The notes under the pieces are model-generated. The model was not told the origin of the DNA, did not search any database, and was given only the letters and a program-made list of their open reading frames with translations. Shown piece after piece: positions 7,734-16,713 of a stretch of DNA of 44,859 nt (within the stretch, counting starts at the first letter, position 1; each line of letters opens with the position of its first letter). The stretch comes from Ruminiclostridium sp. (lineage in GTDB: Bacteria > Bacillota > Clostridia > Oscillospirales > Ruminococcaceae). The translations under genes and the position numbers were made by a program. The stretch spans positions 1 to 44,859 of the forward strand of contig JAGAVH010000008.1 in assembly GCA_017942025.1 (NCBI GenBank). The letters run 5' to 3'.

Positions 7734-9584
7734 TCACTCCCGGAGTTCATTTTTCATTGCCTGTTCATGATACAGAACAGCCTGCTCTCCATAGGCGTAT
7801 ATGCTTAAATTTTCCGACCTGCCTATGAGCACGGCATAGCCTGCAGGCTTTATATCAGTATCCGTAACAAGATAGCAGCTATCGGAGGCAAGCTCTGTAT
7901 CGCTTATATGCATTACCTTGCTATCCTGGTTGAAATACTGCATATTCATAGCAAGCTGTTTATCCTTTGCGTAGACCTCAACGGGAGGCATCTCTCCTTC
8001 GCCGTCCCGCCTCATAAAGCCGCTTATCGTCGTAACGGAGTTTATTGTCTTTTCCGCCTTCTTGTTATAAATTCCTGCTGTATCTATAATTGTAAATACA
8101 GCGCTGTACAGAACAAGTCCTGCTGTAACAAATACGGTTATTCTGTGAGCATACTCCTTTGCACAGCAGACTATAGGTATAATAGCGGCAAAGGCTGTAA
8201 ATATGAATAATACAGGATATATCAGAGTATCACCCGTAAGCGATGCGGTTGTATCAAAGCCGGGCTTCAGAGCGGATATACCCTGACTCTGTGCCGTAAC
8301 GATCGCATTTATGCTGTCTGCCTTCTCTGAGCAGATAAGTATTGCGAATACAGCAACCATTCCGATAAGGCTTATCATTGCCATTACTCTGACATAGGTA
8401 GCACCATATCGCTGGATGTATATAAAGAACAGGAATACAAGCGCAGTTATCACAGGATAAACGGGTATTGCACTGAATATCTGCTCCTGACTTGTTACAG
8501 GTGTCTCCATGGATAAAAAGCTGTCAACAAGTATTGTTACCACGGTAACTATAAACAGCATTATGCCGAAAAGGTATATATTTTCGCTGTAGAACTGCTC
8601 TGTCTTTCTTTTCTTTTTTCTTACGAAGTTTATAAAAATTATAACTATGACAGCTATTGCCGCTGTCGCCAGTCCGAAGGAGGATATTGTCAGGTAATAG
8701 GCTCTGCCGCCTATATGTATCAGGAATTCCATCGGCTCTGCACACAATCTTTCAAAGGATAACACTATCCTTTCGAGGATATCGGTGCCGCTTACTATAT
8801 GGGAATTTTCTGCAAAGAACATAGTAAGCAGAAAATCCGACACGGCAATAAGGAGAAAACAGCCCGCAAAGGCAGTTATACCCACAGGCTTGCTTCTGCC
8901 TGATATCTGCAGAAAAACAAGATATATAAGCAGCGCTAAAAAAAGAGACAGATAGGTTTTGTTGAGAAGGTATGCAAAGCCGCACAGTACACCTGCCGCT
9001 ATCGATGAGGGGAGAAGGATTTTCTTTTTCTTATCCGTCTTTACATTTTCGGTAAAAAGCATAAATAACGCCCAGCCGATGACTGCTGTAAAGGGCTCGG
9101 TCACAAGAAATCTTGAACCGCCGAGAACGGCAGGTAAAAGTCCGCAGACTGAGGCTGACAACACTCTGTGCCAGGGCTTTGTTACAGAAAAGCGCAGAGT
9201 CATTTTGTACGCCATAAGGGGGATAAGCGCATATATCATTGCGCTTATTATCATATATGAGGCGTACTGGGCTATCGGCTCCTTGAAGAAAAGCATAGAG
9301 GGCAGATAGAATATTCCCTGCAGGAGCTGTCCGAGACTATCGGGCGCAGGCATTACAGAAAACCAGTCCCTGCCCATAAGTGCGGAGGCTGACGCGGCAG
9401 GAATAAACTCTCCTGTAAAGCTTACCGTCTTTATAAACAGTCCCATTACCGAATAAACGACAAAAAAGGAGAGCCAGATTAAAAAGGGCGTACTTTTTCT
9501 GCCTTCTGACTGCTCGGTAAATTCTTCTTCCTTTACCGAGGCGGTAATATAATTGCTCATATAAAGTGCCTTCAGCTTGCCCAT
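7734..9584 (-). CDS. Large polytopic membrane protein of unknown function
   Basis: About 616 residues with a soluble N-terminal 35, then 11-13 hydrophobic segments up to about residue 510, then an approximately 100-residue extracytoplasmic-looking C-terminal domain. The arrangement, with a long first loop containing GRDW and PAPDSL, recalls GT-C glycosyltransferases or other lipid-linked-sugar enzymes. I see no motif that proves this, so the function is left open. I chose the ATG at 9584 because AAAGGAG lies eight bases upstream. An in-frame ATG at 9602 would place that ribosome binding site inside the coding sequence. It is second in the operon, after the RING-like protein gene. Confidence 0.75.
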   Translation of the reverse strand: MGKLKALYMSNYITASVKEEEFTEQSEGRKSTPFLIWLSFFVVYSVMGLFIKTVSFTGEFIPAASASALMGRDWFSVMPAPDSLGQLLQGIFYLPSMLFFKEPIAQYASYMIISAMIYALIPLMAYKMTLRFSVTKPWHRVLSASVCGLLPAVLGGSRFLVTEPFTAVIGWALFMLFTENVKTDKKKKILLPSSIAAGVLCGFAYLLNKTYLSLFLALLIYLVFLQISGRSKPVGITAFAGCFLLIAVSDFLLTMFFAENSHIVSGTDILERIVLSFERLCAEPMEFLIHIGGRAYYLTISSFGLATAAIAVIVIIFINFVRKKKRKTEQFYSENIYLFGIMLFIVTVVTILVDSFLSMETPVTSQEQIFSAIPVYPVITALVFLFFIYIQRYGATYVRVMAMISLIGMVAVFAILICSEKADSINAIVTAQSQGISALKPGFDTTASLTGDTLIYPVLFIFTAFAAIIPIVCCAKEYAHRITVFVTAGLVLYSAVFTIIDTAGIYNKKAEKTINSVTTISGFMRRDGEGEMPPVEVYAKDKQLAMNMQYFNQDSKVMHISDTELASDSCYLVTDTDIKPAGYAVLIGRSENLSIYAYGEQAVLYHEQAMKNELRE

Positions 9585-9626
9585 TTCTGTCACTCCTTTC
9601 ATAAAATCGTCAGATAGTCTGTCTTT

Positions 9627-10502
9627 TTATACCACTACGCCAAGATAATTATTCAGCACCTGAAAGCCAAAGGATAAGGCTATCACCGCACATACGCCAA
9701 AGGCAAGTCCGCTGAAAAGGCTGGGTCTGCCTGCCTCTGAAATGCGATGAAGCACCTCTCTTCTGCTGTAGGACGCATTTTCGCTTTTAACGTTCTTTAT
9801 CTTTTTCACTGCAAATCTGAAATAGAAAAAGTTGAAGAACATCAGCACAAATACCAGTATTGCCAGCATTGCCGCCGATGAAAGGACTGACAGAAGCTGT
9901 GCCATCTCGGGAGCAAGTCCCAGTATATTATTCGTATCCGCTATAAGTATTCTTGCCTCCATTGTAAGCATAATGAGGAAAAGAATCAATGCTCCGAAGA
10001 GATTCATTCTTCTGAAAAAGCAATGAAGCGGAAAAAAGATAAAGGCTGAAAAATTAAGCTTTAATATCTGCCCCTTGTTTATTATATCTCTGAAAACAGG
10101 CAGATAATAAGCGGCATTCTTCCCACAGAATTTCACAAGCTCCTCGGCATCGACGCCGTCCACCTCAGGAAAATCCTTCTGCTGTCTGAGAAGTCTCTGA
10201 TCCATTGCCTCTCTGAGCTCCTCGACGGTGTTTATATTTTTCATATCCAGCTCATCATCTTCCGTATTGCTGAGCCTTCTCATTTTCTCCGTATGAATAC
10301 TTTCGTAGCGTTCTTTCAGCATCTGCTTTTCGCCCTTCCACTCATAGCTTCCGTGTCTGTCGGAAAAAACACATTCGCTCTGCTCCTTATAGCAATCACG
10401 GTGATAGGGTGTGCCACAGTCGGGGCAGACGACGATATCGTCTGACTCTTTAAAAGCTACACCGCATACGGGACACTTTTCGTCTGTATATATTTCTCTC
10501 AT
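9627..10502 (-). CDS. Prokaryotic RING-finger-like / DUF2628 membrane protein
   Basis: About 291 residues. The N-terminus has a zinc-binding cysteine array, CPVCG then CPDCG then YHRDC and a further Cys, matching the prokaryotic RING-finger (Prok-RING) pattern. A charged helical linker follows. After it comes a DUF2628-like unit, where FSAFIFFPLHCFFRRMNLFG resembles the signature aromatic segment, and then three to four membrane segments. The role is unknown; RING-like domains of this kind are thought to act in protein interaction at the membrane. The start at 10502 is preferred because AAGG lies nine bases upstream, while the ATG at 10511 touches the ribosome binding site. It is the first gene of the operon that ends with rsmI. 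Confidence 0.8.
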   Translation of the reverse strand: MREIYTDEKCPVCGVAFKESDDIVVCPDCGTPYHRDCYKEQSECVFSDRHGSYEWKGEKQMLKERYESIHTEKMRRLSNTEDDELDMKNINTVEELREAMDQRLLRQQKDFPEVDGVDAEELVKFCGKNAAYYLPVFRDIINKGQILKLNFSAFIFFPLHCFFRRMNLFGALILFLIMLTMEARILIADTNNILGLAPEMAQLLSVLSSAAMLAILVFVLMFFNFFYFRFAVKKIKNVKSENASYSRREVLHRISEAGRPSLFSGLAFGVCAVIALSFGFQVLNNYLGVVV

Positions 10503-10554
10503 TCGGTCCATCCTTCTTGTTGTTCTCTGTTCTCAATAAGACTATATTTAATAT

Positions 10555-10583
10555 ATTGTACCATAAAGTAACATAAAATTCAA
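10555..10583 (-). promoter_or_regulatory. Promoter of the RING/DUF2628-to-rsmI operon
   Basis: Minus-strand TTGAAT (10578-10583) and TACAAT (10555-10560) have a 17-base spacer. The -35 box overlaps the stop codon of the upstream araC-type gene, and no terminator separates the two. Confidence 0.72.
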
Positions 10584-11461
10584 GTACGGAGAGCGGCTCT
10601 TTTTTCAGTTCTGAAACGCTTGGGAGTAACGCCCTTGTATTTTTTAAAGCTTTTTATCATATGACTGCAATCAGAATAGCCTGTTTCGTTGCTGATATAG
10701 GTCAGGTCAAAGTCTGTAAACAGCAGTAGCTCTTCCACCTTGTAAAGCCTTATCTCTTCTATATATTCCTTGCAGGTCTTACCATACACCTGCAGAAACT
10801 TCTTCGCAAAGTAAGAATAGCTCATACGACATTCTCTGGCTATTTCTTCTACGGTAACGCCCTCGCTGATGTGACTGTCTATATACTCGGTTATGTTATT
10901 TATATCAGGAGTGCTGTCATCGGCGTATATTTCATTGTCGATGGTAAAGCCGCTCCTCTGCCATATACGCAGTATCCGTATCAGCAGTTCGTAGATACGG
11001 GATTTTACTATAATGTCGCTTCCGTAGCCGCGTCCCTGTGCCTCTCTTATACACTCCATGAATATCTCTTCAGCCTTTATTTCAGCGCAAAGTCCCTCGG
11101 GAAACATTATCTCCATTTCCCTTTTCTGTGCGCTGTGGAAGATACTGCGGAGCTTTGGCGCATAATCAGAGGTCATATTAAGTCTGTTGATATCAAACTT
11201 TATTACTGCATAAAAGAGTTTTTTACCGTTTGCGCTATGAATTGAATGTACTACCCGGGGATGGAAAAATATCATTTCACCCTCGCTTACTATATATCGG
11301 TTCTCTCCGCAGTACATATCGGCACAGCCTTCGATGATATAAATCATCTCGGCAAAGTAATGCCAGTGGGGTTTTACGGGAAAGTTTTCGTGGTTAGCAT
11401 CGAAATAAAAACATTCTACCGGGGTTCTCAAAACGTCCGATTCTTCAAAAAGAAAGTGCAT
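10580..11461 (-). CDS. AraC-family transcriptional regulator with cupin sensor
   Basis: A 293-residue regulator. Residues 1-110 form a cupin-type ligand-binding domain (KPHWHYFAEMIYIIEG, then FFHPRVVHSIHS). Residues 190-290 hold the two helix-turn-helix motifs of the AraC family (VEEIARECRMSYSYFAKKF, then ISNETGYSDCSHMIKSFKK). It is transcribed divergently from the GH113-like operon and very likely controls it in response to an oligosaccharide or its breakdown product. AGGAGG lies just upstream of ATG. Ligand and target are inferred from position only. Confidence 0.92.
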   Translation of the reverse strand: MHFLFEESDVLRTPVECFYFDANHENFPVKPHWHYFAEMIYIIEGCADMYCGENRYIVSEGEMIFFHPRVVHSIHSANGKKLFYAVIKFDINRLNMTSDYAPKLRSIFHSAQKREMEIMFPEGLCAEIKAEEIFMECIREAQGRGYGSDIIVKSRIYELLIRILRIWQRSGFTIDNEIYADDSTPDINNITEYIDSHISEGVTVEEIARECRMSYSYFAKKFLQVYGKTCKEYIEEIRLYKVEELLLFTDFDLTYISNETGYSDCSHMIKSFKKYKGVTPKRFRTEKRAALRT

Positions 11462-11473
11462 ACAGATCCTCCT

Positions 11474-11534
11474 ATGATAGGTTTTTACAATTTATATGTG
11501 AATTTATTATAGCACAGTAATGATAGAAATGATA
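11474..11534. promoter_or_regulatory. Divergent control region of the GH113 cluster
   Basis: On the minus strand an extended -10 (TGC-TATAAT, -10 at 11506-11511) without a good -35 can serve the araC-type gene. ATGATA recurs at 11474, 11520 and 11529. The second and third copies are nine bases apart and run into TATACT (11532-11537), a possible -10 for the plus-strand operon that lacks a -35. Poor -35 boxes with nearby direct repeats fit an AraC-type activator; the assignment is inferred. Confidence 0.45.
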
Positions 11535-11616
11535 TACTTTTCTTGAAAATTAAGTAGCATTTTTCTGACTTTTTACAAAAGAAAAAAGCACATAATGATG
11601 AAAGGAATACATACAG

Positions 11617-12549
11617 ATGGATTTTATAAAAGGAGCAACCTTCGCTCCCTTTGCTCCCAGAGGCACTTTTGAAAAGGAAGAGGCCTATGACAGCCTCGAT
11701 AATCTTGTAAAGCTTACAAATGCGGATTTTATAATCCTCGTACCCAACGGACTGCAGGAAACTCCCCAGTCCGAAAATATAGATTACAGCTCCTGCGCTA
11801 CACTTTCCGATGACGAGCTTATAAAAATGATTCGCTATGCAAAGCAAAAGCATAATTTAAGAGTATGCCTAAAGCCCACGGTAAACTGCCGCAACGGTAC
11901 CTGGCGTGCGCATATCAGCTTTTTTGACGAGGACGTTATCTGCGAACCCAAATGGTGTAACTGGTTCAACTCCTATACAAAATTCCAATGTCACTACGCC
12001 GAAATTGCAGAACGTGAAAAATGCGAAATGTTTATAGCAGGCTGTGAAATGGTGCAGTCAGAAAAGAGAGCCTCCGAATGGCGTCAGGTCATAGCGGAAA
12101 TCAGGAAGAATTACAGCGGTCTTGTTTCCTATAACACCGACAAATATCAGGAGCATAACGTGAGCTGGTGGGACGCAGTGGATGTAATATCCTCCAGCGG
12201 ATATTATCCCATAAACGACTGGGAAAATCAGCTTGACAGAATAGAAAAGGTTGTAAAGAAATTCGACAAGCCGTTCTTTTTTGCGGAATGCGGCTGTATG
12301 TCGGTAAAAAACGCAAATCTTGTGCCTAACGACTGGTCGGTAAGAGGCGATATCGATCAGCAGGGACAGGCGGACTGGTACAAGGCAATGTTTGACGCCT
12401 GCGACAAGAGAGAATGGGCAAAGGGCTTTTGCATATGGGACTGGACCTGGAAACAGTACCCCTTAGAAAAGGCACCGACTCACGGTGGCTACGACATATA
12501 CGGCAAGACTGCCCAGCAGGTAGTCAAAGAATATTACAGCAGTAAATAA
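11617..12549 (+). CDS. GH113-like glycoside hydrolase (beta-mannanase type)
   Basis: A 310-residue single-domain (beta/alpha)8 hydrolase of clan GH-A type. FIAGCEM supplies the likely acid/base Glu144 and FFFAECGC the likely nucleophile Glu224. The 80-residue spacing equals that of the two catalytic glutamates of the Alicyclobacillus GH113 beta-mannanase as I recall it. LKPTVNCRNGTWRAHISF and FCIWDWTW are also typical of the family. It has no signal peptide, so it would act on imported manno-oligosaccharides in the cytoplasm. It is first in an operon with an alcohol dehydrogenase, two NAD(P)-dependent oxidoreductases and an AraC regulator. The substrate within the beta-manno or related group is not certain. 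Confidence 0.8.
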   Translation: MDFIKGATFAPFAPRGTFEKEEAYDSLDNLVKLTNADFIILVPNGLQETPQSENIDYSSCATLSDDELIKMIRYAKQKHNLRVCLKPTVNCRNGTWRAHISFFDEDVICEPKWCNWFNSYTKFQCHYAEIAEREKCEMFIAGCEMVQSEKRASEWRQVIAEIRKNYSGLVSYNTDKYQEHNVSWWDAVDVISSSGYYPINDWENQLDRIEKVVKKFDKPFFFAECGCMSVKNANLVPNDWSVRGDIDQQGQADWYKAMFDACDKREWAKGFCIWDWTWKQYPLEKAPTHGGYDIYGKTAQQVVKEYYSSK

Positions 12550-12586
12550 CCAGAACAAATACTTTTATTCAGAAAGGAAAAACATT

Positions 12587-13765
12587 ATGGATAATTTCAG
12601 CTTCTACAGCCCGACAGAATTCGTATTCGGCAAGGATACAGAAAACGACGCAGGCAGATATGTAAAAAAGCACGGCGGCACAAGGGTGCTTCTCCACTTT
12701 GGTGGCGGCTCCGCAGTAAAATCGGGACTTCTTGGCAGAGTAAAGAAATCCCTTGAGGATTGCGGTATATTCTACACCGAGCTTGGCGGAGTAAAGCCCA
12801 ACCCCCGTGACAGCAAGGTGTACGAGGGTATTGAGCTTTGCAAGAAGGAAAACCTCGACTTTATCCTTTCTGTAGGCGGCGGCTCAGTAATAGACAGCGC
12901 AAAGGCCATTGCGGCAGGCGTATGTTATGAAGGCGATTTCTGGGACTTCTACTGTGGCAAGGCAGCTATAAAGGCGGCTTTACCCGTAGCGACAGTTCTC
13001 ACCATTGCGGCGGCAGGTAGCGAAGGCTCAGGCGACTCGGTAATAACAAAAGAGGACGGAATGGAAAAGCGCGGAGCAGGCTCCGACTTATTAAGGCCCA
13101 GATTCTCTATTTTAAATCCTGAGCTTACCTTTACACTTCCTCCCTATCAGACAGCCTGCGGAGCAACCGATATTATGGCTCACGTATTTGAAAGATATTT
13201 CACCAACACAAAGGAAGTAGAAATCACCGACAGACTTTGTGAAGCGGTGCTTATGACAATGATTAAGGAAACTCCCAGAGTTATTGCCGATCCCGAAAAC
13301 TACGAGGCAAGAGCAAACATTATGTGGGCTGGTACGGTAGCGCACACAAATATTGTAGGCGTAGGCAGAAGTCAGGACTGGAACAGCCATGGCATAGAGC
13401 ACGAATTATCAGGTATGTATGATGTGGCACACGGTGCAGGTCTTGCGGTAATTATGCCTGCGTGGATGGAATATGTTTATAAGCACGATGTTATGAGATT
13501 TGCCCAGATGGCGGTAAGAGTGTTCGGCTGTCAGATGAATTTCGAAAATCCCGAAGCCACCGCTCTTGAAGGTATAAAGCGCTTCCGTAGCTTCTTACAC
13601 GGCATCGGTATGCCGATAAACTTTAAGGAGCTTGGCGCTAAGGAAGAGGATATCCCGACACTTGCGAAGAATATGGGTATCAAGGATAAGACCTGGGGCT
13701 TTGTAAGACTGTCCGAAGAAGATGTAAGAAATATATACACAATAGCGGCTAAGGCAGAGCTTTAA
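12587..13765 (+). CDS. Iron-containing alcohol dehydrogenase (butanol dehydrogenase type)
   Basis: A 392-residue group III alcohol dehydrogenase that reduces aldehydes or oxidises alcohols or polyols with NAD(P)H. The nucleotide-binding signature GGGSVIDSAKA is at 97-107. Metal ligands are Asp195 and His199 in TDIMAHVFERYF, with further histidines in SHGIEHEL and DVAHGAGLAV. AGAAAGG precedes the start. It lies 37 bases after the GH113-like gene, so it is probably co-transcribed. In this setting it may act on a sugar-derived aldehyde or polyol rather than butanol, but the sequence cannot decide this. Confidence 0.92.
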   Translation: MDNFSFYSPTEFVFGKDTENDAGRYVKKHGGTRVLLHFGGGSAVKSGLLGRVKKSLEDCGIFYTELGGVKPNPRDSKVYEGIELCKKENLDFILSVGGGSVIDSAKAIAAGVCYEGDFWDFYCGKAAIKAALPVATVLTIAAAGSEGSGDSVITKEDGMEKRGAGSDLLRPRFSILNPELTFTLPPYQTACGATDIMAHVFERYFTNTKEVEITDRLCEAVLMTMIKETPRVIADPENYEARANIMWAGTVAHTNIVGVGRSQDWNSHGIEHELSGMYDVAHGAGLAVIMPAWMEYVYKHDVMRFAQMAVRVFGCQMNFENPEATALEGIKRFRSFLHGIGMPINFKELGAKEEDIPTLAKNMGIKDKTWGFVRLSEEDVRNIYTIAAKAEL

Positions 13766-13774
13766 GGAGGAAGT

Positions 13775-14797
13775 ATGAAAAAAGCGTTATTCATAGGCGG
13801 TACAGGTACAATCAGCATGGCTATCACAAGACAGCTGGCAAGCAATCCCGACTGGGAGCTGTATCTTATCAACAGAGGCACAAGAACAGCGGAATTACCC
13901 GAAAATGTTAAGGTTATAAATGCAGATATCAATAACGAAGCCGAAGCGGCAGAAAAGCTGGCAGGCTACGAATTTGATACAGTATGCGATTTTATCGGAT
14001 TTGTACCCTCTCAGCTTGAAAGAGATTACAGACTCTTTAACGGCAAGGTAAAACAGTTTATGTATATAAGCTCCGCTTCTGCTTATCAGAAGCCCTTATC
14101 CGACTATCGCATAAACGAGGGTACTCCCCTTGCGAATCCCTACTGGGAATATTCAAGAAATAAGATTGCCTGCGAAGAATTCTTAATGAAGATGTACCGT
14201 GAAAACGGTTTCCCTGTAACAATCATCCGTCCCAGTCACACCTACGATGAAAGAAGTATTCCTTTAGGCGTACACGGGGACAAGGGTAGCTGGCAGGTAG
14301 TAAAGAGAATGATGGAGGGTAAGCCGGTTATCATTCACGGCGACGGCACATCACTCTGGACTATGACCTTTAACACCGACTTTGCAAAGGGCTTTATCGG
14401 TCTTATGGGAAATATCCACGCCATAGGCGAAAGCTTCCAGATAACAACCGACGAAACACTTACCTGGAATCAGATTTATTCCGCTATAGCAGACGTTCTG
14501 GGTGTAAAGCTGAATGCGTATTACGTTCCCTCTGATTTTCTGCATAAGGTAAGCCATTACGATTTCAACGGTTCTCTTATCGGAGATAAGGCAAATTCCG
14601 TAGTATTCGATAACTCAAAGCTAAAAAAGGCAGTACCCGGCTTTAATCCCGAGGTAAGATTTGACCAGGGGGTAAGAAAGGTTATCGAATATGTTTTAGC
14701 TCATAAGGAATTACAGGTAGAGGATGAAGAATTTGACAAGTGGTGCGATAAGGTTATTGCGGCACTTGAAAAGGCAAAGGCAGAAATTTTAGCATAA
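13775..14797 (+). CDS. NAD-dependent epimerase/dehydratase-family protein (extended SDR)
   Basis: A 340-residue extended short-chain dehydrogenase/reductase. The dinucleotide motif is GGTGTIS (8-14), where the third glycine of GxxGxxG is a serine. The catalytic YSRNK has Tyr126 and Lys130. SSASAYQ supplies the active-site serine region, and TIIRPSHTYDE is typical. Likely substrates are nucleotide-activated or free sugars, but no exact function can be read. AAGGAGG stands before ATG, nine bases after the dehydrogenase stop, so it is tightly coupled in the operon. Confidence 0.85.
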   Translation: MKKALFIGGTGTISMAITRQLASNPDWELYLINRGTRTAELPENVKVINADINNEAEAAEKLAGYEFDTVCDFIGFVPSQLERDYRLFNGKVKQFMYISSASAYQKPLSDYRINEGTPLANPYWEYSRNKIACEEFLMKMYRENGFPVTIIRPSHTYDERSIPLGVHGDKGSWQVVKRMMEGKPVIIHGDGTSLWTMTFNTDFAKGFIGLMGNIHAIGESFQITTDETLTWNQIYSAIADVLGVKLNAYYVPSDFLHKVSHYDFNGSLIGDKANSVVFDNSKLKKAVPGFNPEVRFDQGVRKVIEYVLAHKELQVEDEEFDKWCDKVIAALEKAKAEILA

Positions 14798-14826
14798 AAA
14801 CACAATACGGAAAGGAAAGTAAACCA

Positions 14827-15579
14827 ATGGTTAATGTTAAAAACAGATGGGCATTCATAACAGGTGCCGCAAGAGGCATCGGTAGACTGACAGCTTTATT
14901 TATGGCTGAGCAGGGCTGTAATCTTATTCTCCACAGCAGAGATAAGAGCCATACAGAAAAGCTTATTGAAGAAGTAAAGGCTCTCGGTGTAGAAGCGTAT
15001 GCAGTAGCGGCAGAATTATCAGACCTTGATAGCGTTGCCGCAATGCTTAAGGAAATTGACAGCTTTAACGTAGACGTAGACATCGTACTCAACAATGCAG
15101 GTATGCAGATCGCCTACAGAACAGAATATTTCAGCACTCCCGTTTCTGACTACACAGAAAGCTTTAAAATCAATACGATAGCTCCTGCTATGATATGCTA
15201 TCACTTTATGCCTAAGATGATAGCAAAGGGCTTTGGCAGAATTTTAAACACCACAAGCGGTATTGCATTAGAACCTCAGCAGGCAGGTTATTCCGCAAGT
15301 AAAGCGGCTCTTGACAAGATAACAATAGATTTAGGCTCTACAGTAAACGGCACGGACGTTATGATCAACCTCACCGATCCCGGCTGGTGCAGAACAGACC
15401 TCGGTGGACAGCACGCTCCCAACGCTCCCGAAAGCGCTATCCCCGGTATTGTGGTAGGTGCATTTGTTGATGACAAGAAATCAGGCAGATTCTTAGGCGC
15501 ACAGAACTTTGCAGGTATGACTCTTGAAGAGGCGGTTGCAAAGGCAGAAGCAGAATTTGACGCACCCTATGGGAAATAA
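14827..15579 (+). CDS. Classical SDR oxidoreductase
   Basis: A 250-residue NAD(P)-dependent oxidoreductase. TGAARGIG (12-19) binds the cofactor, LNNAG stabilises the core strand, and NTTSGIA with YSASK (Tyr155, Lys159) makes up the catalytic site. The protein length is normal for the family. It is the third redox enzyme of the GH113-like operon and suggests oxidation, epimerisation or reduction of the released sugar. The substrate is unknown. Confidence 0.9.
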   Translation: MVNVKNRWAFITGAARGIGRLTALFMAEQGCNLILHSRDKSHTEKLIEEVKALGVEAYAVAAELSDLDSVAAMLKEIDSFNVDVDIVLNNAGMQIAYRTEYFSTPVSDYTESFKINTIAPAMICYHFMPKMIAKGFGRILNTTSGIALEPQQAGYSASKAALDKITIDLGSTVNGTDVMINLTDPGWCRTDLGGQHAPNAPESAIPGIVVGAFVDDKKSGRFLGAQNFAGMTLEEAVAKAEAEFDAPYGK

Positions 15580-15610
15580 GCCGCACAGATAAAGAAAGGA
15601 ACTCTACAGT

Positions 15611-16483
15611 ATGGATTGGATGCTGCTCAGTTTTTTCACAGATGATACGGAATTTCCATTTCACATAGGCTACGGACACCACGACGACGACGGTATGTTT
15701 ATGCACGTGCACAAGGATTTTTCTGAGCTTGTTATCGTGCTTGAAGGGAATGCTGTACACAAGGTCGGCGAAGAAACCTTCGATATAAGCAAGGGCGATG
15801 TTTTCGTTGTCGGTAGTGAGGTTGCTCACGGCTACACCAAAGCCGAAAATTTCAGAATATGCAATGTAATGTTTGACCCTAAAATGCTGATGTCCTATGA
15901 TATCAGAAAATACCCCGGTTTTCATTCGCTGTTCGTAATAGAACCGCATTTCATCAAAACGCAGGGGTATCAGAATAAGCTGAAGCTCGCTATGAAGGAA
16001 TTCAATGCTCTTGAAAGCCTTATAGAAACAGCAGTAAAAGAATATGAATCGGAGGAGCCGGGAAAGAAAACACTTGTTCTTTCTTACTTTTTACAAATGG
16101 TAGTAGAATTATCAAGGCAGTACACATGTACTGAAACTCACGACAACAGCGACAAGATAGACGGTATAGCATTTGCAGCAGCTCATATGGAAAATCATTT
16201 TACTGAGGATGTGTGCATGAATGACCTTCTGTTGCTGTCCCACTATTCACAGCGTCATTTCATAAGACTTTTTTCAGAAGCCTACGGAGTTACTCCCCAC
16301 AGATATCTCCTGCAGCTGAGAATAAAGCACGCTTGCTCTTTACTTACGGAAACATCTCTTTCTATGGGAGAAATTTCTGCAAGATGCGGATTTAACGACC
16401 CCAACTATTTCGCGAGAATATTCAAGAAATATGTTTCAGTATCGCCCAACAGCTATCGCAGTAACAAGCTGAAGGCTTGCTGA
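15611..16483 (+). CDS. AraC-family transcriptional regulator
   Basis: A 290-residue regulator with an N-terminal cupin domain (HIGYGHHDDDG, then HVHKDFSELVIVLEG and VFVVGSEVAHGY) and a C-terminal AraC DNA-binding domain (about 190-288, MNDLLLLSHYSQRHFIRLF and ISARCGFNDPNYFARIFKK). It closes the operon that opens with the GH113-like enzyme, so the cluster is bracketed by two AraC proteins. It is probably autoregulated with the operon. Its TGA stop lies inside the first copy of a 19-bp direct repeat. Confidence 0.92.
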   Translation: MDWMLLSFFTDDTEFPFHIGYGHHDDDGMFMHVHKDFSELVIVLEGNAVHKVGEETFDISKGDVFVVGSEVAHGYTKAENFRICNVMFDPKMLMSYDIRKYPGFHSLFVIEPHFIKTQGYQNKLKLAMKEFNALESLIETAVKEYESEEPGKKTLVLSYFLQMVVELSRQYTCTETHDNSDKIDGIAFAAAHMENHFTEDVCMNDLLLLSHYSQRHFIRLFSEAYGVTPHRYLLQLRIKHACSLLTETSLSMGEISARCGFNDPNYFARIFKKYVSVSPNSYRSNKLKAC

Positions 16484-16567
16484 CAGACTGAGACAAACTC
16501 ACGCATCGCAAAAATGCAGGATAACAGCATCAGTTTTATAGCTGTACAAGAAATAGCAGAACGAAGG

Positions 16568-16598
16568 TTTTGGAGAGCCATAAAACGGCTCTCCAAAA
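16568..16598 (+). terminator. Terminator of the GH113-like operon
   Basis: A perfect 12-bp stem (TTTTGGAGAGCC and its complement, 16568-16579/16587-16598) has a 7-base loop and is followed by GCATTTTTGC. Confidence 0.8.
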
Positions 16599-16620
16599 GC
16601 ATTTTTGCTTAGTTCGTCAC

Positions 16621-16658
16621 CCACCCCTCGACGCACAACCGTGCGCCTATCGGGGTGG
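16621..16658. other. Two-tier GC-rich hairpin
   Basis: The outer arms CCACCCC and GGGGTGG (16621-16627/16652-16658) enclose an inner CGCAC-AACC-GTGCG stem. No T tract follows, so it is not a terminator. It could be part of a small RNA or a remnant element. Confidence 0.4.
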
Positions 16659-16713
16659 CTTCCTCCTCTGCGTGCGTTTTTCTTCGTCTGACAGACTGAG
16701 ACAAACCGACAGA

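Larger units (their letters stand above)
16480..16706. repeat. 19-bp direct repeats bounding a hairpin-rich spacer
   Basis: The sequence CTGACAGACTGAGACAAAC occurs at 16480-16498 and again at 16688-16706, 208 bases apart. The first copy overlaps the stop of the AraC gene. The spacer contains a terminator and a second two-tier hairpin and no gene. A duplication accompanying insertion or slippage is possible; there is no transposase. Confidence 0.7.

Noticed and set aside
15437-15949. Minus-strand open frame of 170 codons
   Set aside because: It lies opposite the SDR and AraC genes, has no family resemblance and no suitable ribosome binding site, so it is a shadow of the real genes.
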